DNA of 5,588 nucleotides from Frondihabitans sp. (GTDB taxonomy: Bacteria > Actinomycetota > Actinomycetes > Actinomycetales > Microbacteriaceae), in NCBI GenBank assembly GCA_025464735.1, contig JAODMX010000233.1, forward strand, positions 1-5,588, written 5' to 3'. The position numbers were made by a program, and so were the translations under genes. Shown here in pieces: positions 4,823 to 5,588 of the stretch (positions are counted from its first letter, which is position 1; every line of letters starts with the position of its first letter). The notes beneath the pieces were generated by a model, which was not told the DNA's origin, did not search any database, and worked only from the letters and a program-made list of their open reading frames with translations.

Positions 4823-5588
4823 ATGCTGCAATTGCCCGTGATGCCCGGCCGAGAGACCGCGTGGCTCGTCCACAGCGGCGAGACGGTCGGCGGGTACATG
4901 GTGCAGGCCCAAGATGTCGTCTGGGCTGACTCGCCGGCGAAGCTCTTCGAGGTGCATGGGCTGGGTTTTCCAGGCTCTCCCTTCACCCCCGACATGCCGT
5001 TCATCGATGTGGTGCGCTTCCGGGAGTCGCCCGGGATGATCTTCACTCCACCTCTGGGCAGGCCGAGCGACGTCGAACTGGAGTCGGTTGCTGGTCCGTT
5101 CGTCGATCACCCGCCGTTTCGTAGCCTCGGTTTCAGTTCGGGTGGTGAGCGTCCGGTGCCGGTCTGGTGGCTGGATCCTGTGCGCTTTCCGCCCCACTCG
5201 GAGGTGTGGCGCGTCCACGCGAACGGACCGCAGCAACCGCTTGCGATTTACCCTCACGTCGCAGAGGGCTGGGTACCGGTCAACGGCTTCCAGGTCGATC
5301 AGGATCACGCGCTGCCGCCCTCCGATCTGCTCGGAACGTTCGGCACCTGGCAGGGCAGCCGGGTGCTCGTCGACCTGGTCGGCGAGGGCGAGGCGGTCGT
5401 CGGCTCGGCGGTAGACATGCCTGGGCAGGGCTTGTCGCAGAGCAGCCGTGGTGTGTGGTGGAAGACGGTCCCGGTGTCGGAGGTCTCCGACATCGGCGCT
5501 CTGCGGGTGACGGCGCGGTGGCGTGACGTACCCTTCCAGGTCGTGAGTCGTTTTCAGGAGGGCGATAGGCAGGAGGCGCAGATCGTCT
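4823..5588 (+). CDS. Unrecognised Trp-rich protein (partial, runs off right edge)
   Basis: From ATG 4823 the frame stays open for 255 codons to the end of the window. AAGGA (4813-4817) lies 5 bases before the ATG. No signal peptide, membrane helix or cysteine is present, so it is probably cytosolic. It contains ten tryptophans (14, 34, 115, 116, 129, 150, 176, 212, 213, 233), many in strand-like stretches such as PVWWLDPVRF (113-122), EVWRVHANG (127-135), EGWVPVNGF (148-156) and GVWWKTVPV (210-218). This pattern suggests a beta-rich protein, perhaps of two or three repeated small domains. It lies 58 bases after the SseB-like gene on the same strand and could be a further immunity protein, a type VII-associated factor, or an unrelated gene. 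Sampled G+C (39 of 60 at 5101-5160) is higher than in the toxin tip and immunity genes. I do not recognise the family. Confidence 0.72.
   Translation, partial: MLQLPVMPGRETAWLVHSGETVGGYMVQAQDVVWADSPAKLFEVHGLGFPGSPFTPDMPFIDVVRFRESPGMIFTPPLGRPSDVELESVAGPFVDHPPFRSLGFSSGGERPVPVWWLDPVRFPPHSEVWRVHANGPQQPLAIYPHVAEGWVPVNGFQVDQDHALPPSDLLGTFGTWQGSRVLVDLVGEGEAVVGSAVDMPGQGLSQSSRGVWWKTVPVSEVSDIGALRVTARWRDVPFQVVSRFQEGDRQEAQIV

Overview
The window looks like chromosomal DNA of a high-GC actinobacterium. The grounds are G/C-rich third codon positions, GTG starts, strong GGAGG-type ribosome sites, and a run of ESAT-6/WXG100-sized genes leading into a large modular secreted protein. I cannot fix the genus; a member of the Micrococcales (for example Microbacteriaceae) is a guess. 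I read the locus as an accessory type VII (ESX-like) secretion island that carries a polymorphic toxin with candidate immunity genes. No secretion ATPase (EccC) or EccB/D/E membrane component lies in the window.

Layout. Positions 1-582 (minus) hold the N-terminal part of a zinc-ribbon plus RDD-type membrane protein that runs off the left edge. Positions 583-813 are a divergent intergenic region with candidate promoter elements, a 9-base direct repeat and an imperfect leader hairpin. From 814 all genes run on the plus strand: a WXG100-like protein (814-1149), an ESAT-6-like protein of the type often labelled pore-forming (1169-1483), a DUF6507-like small helical protein (1507-1872), and a 759-residue secreted toxin-like protein (1869-4148). 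They are followed by an 82-residue zinc-ribbon protein (4121-4369), an SseB-domain protein (4366-4764), and an unrecognised Trp-rich protein that runs off the right edge (4823-5588).

How the parts may work together (inference). The three small helical proteins would be co-secreted partners or targeting factors for the large protein. That protein has a WXG100/LXG-like helical N terminus, a middle region with a Trp-rich 'WW...W...DDPG..LG' segment, low-complexity Ala/His/Pro and Gly/Ser linkers, and a compact C-terminal domain of about 149 residues that I cannot assign to a known toxin family. The two small cytosolic-looking genes overlapping in series with its 3' end are the natural immunity candidates. 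Genes 1507 to 4764 are joined by overlaps of 4, 28 and 4 bases, so one transcript with translational coupling is likely. The toxin tip and the two downstream genes are visibly less G/C-rich than the stretch before the tip, as expected for an exchangeable toxin-immunity cassette, although part of the toxin N-terminal region is also G/C-poor.
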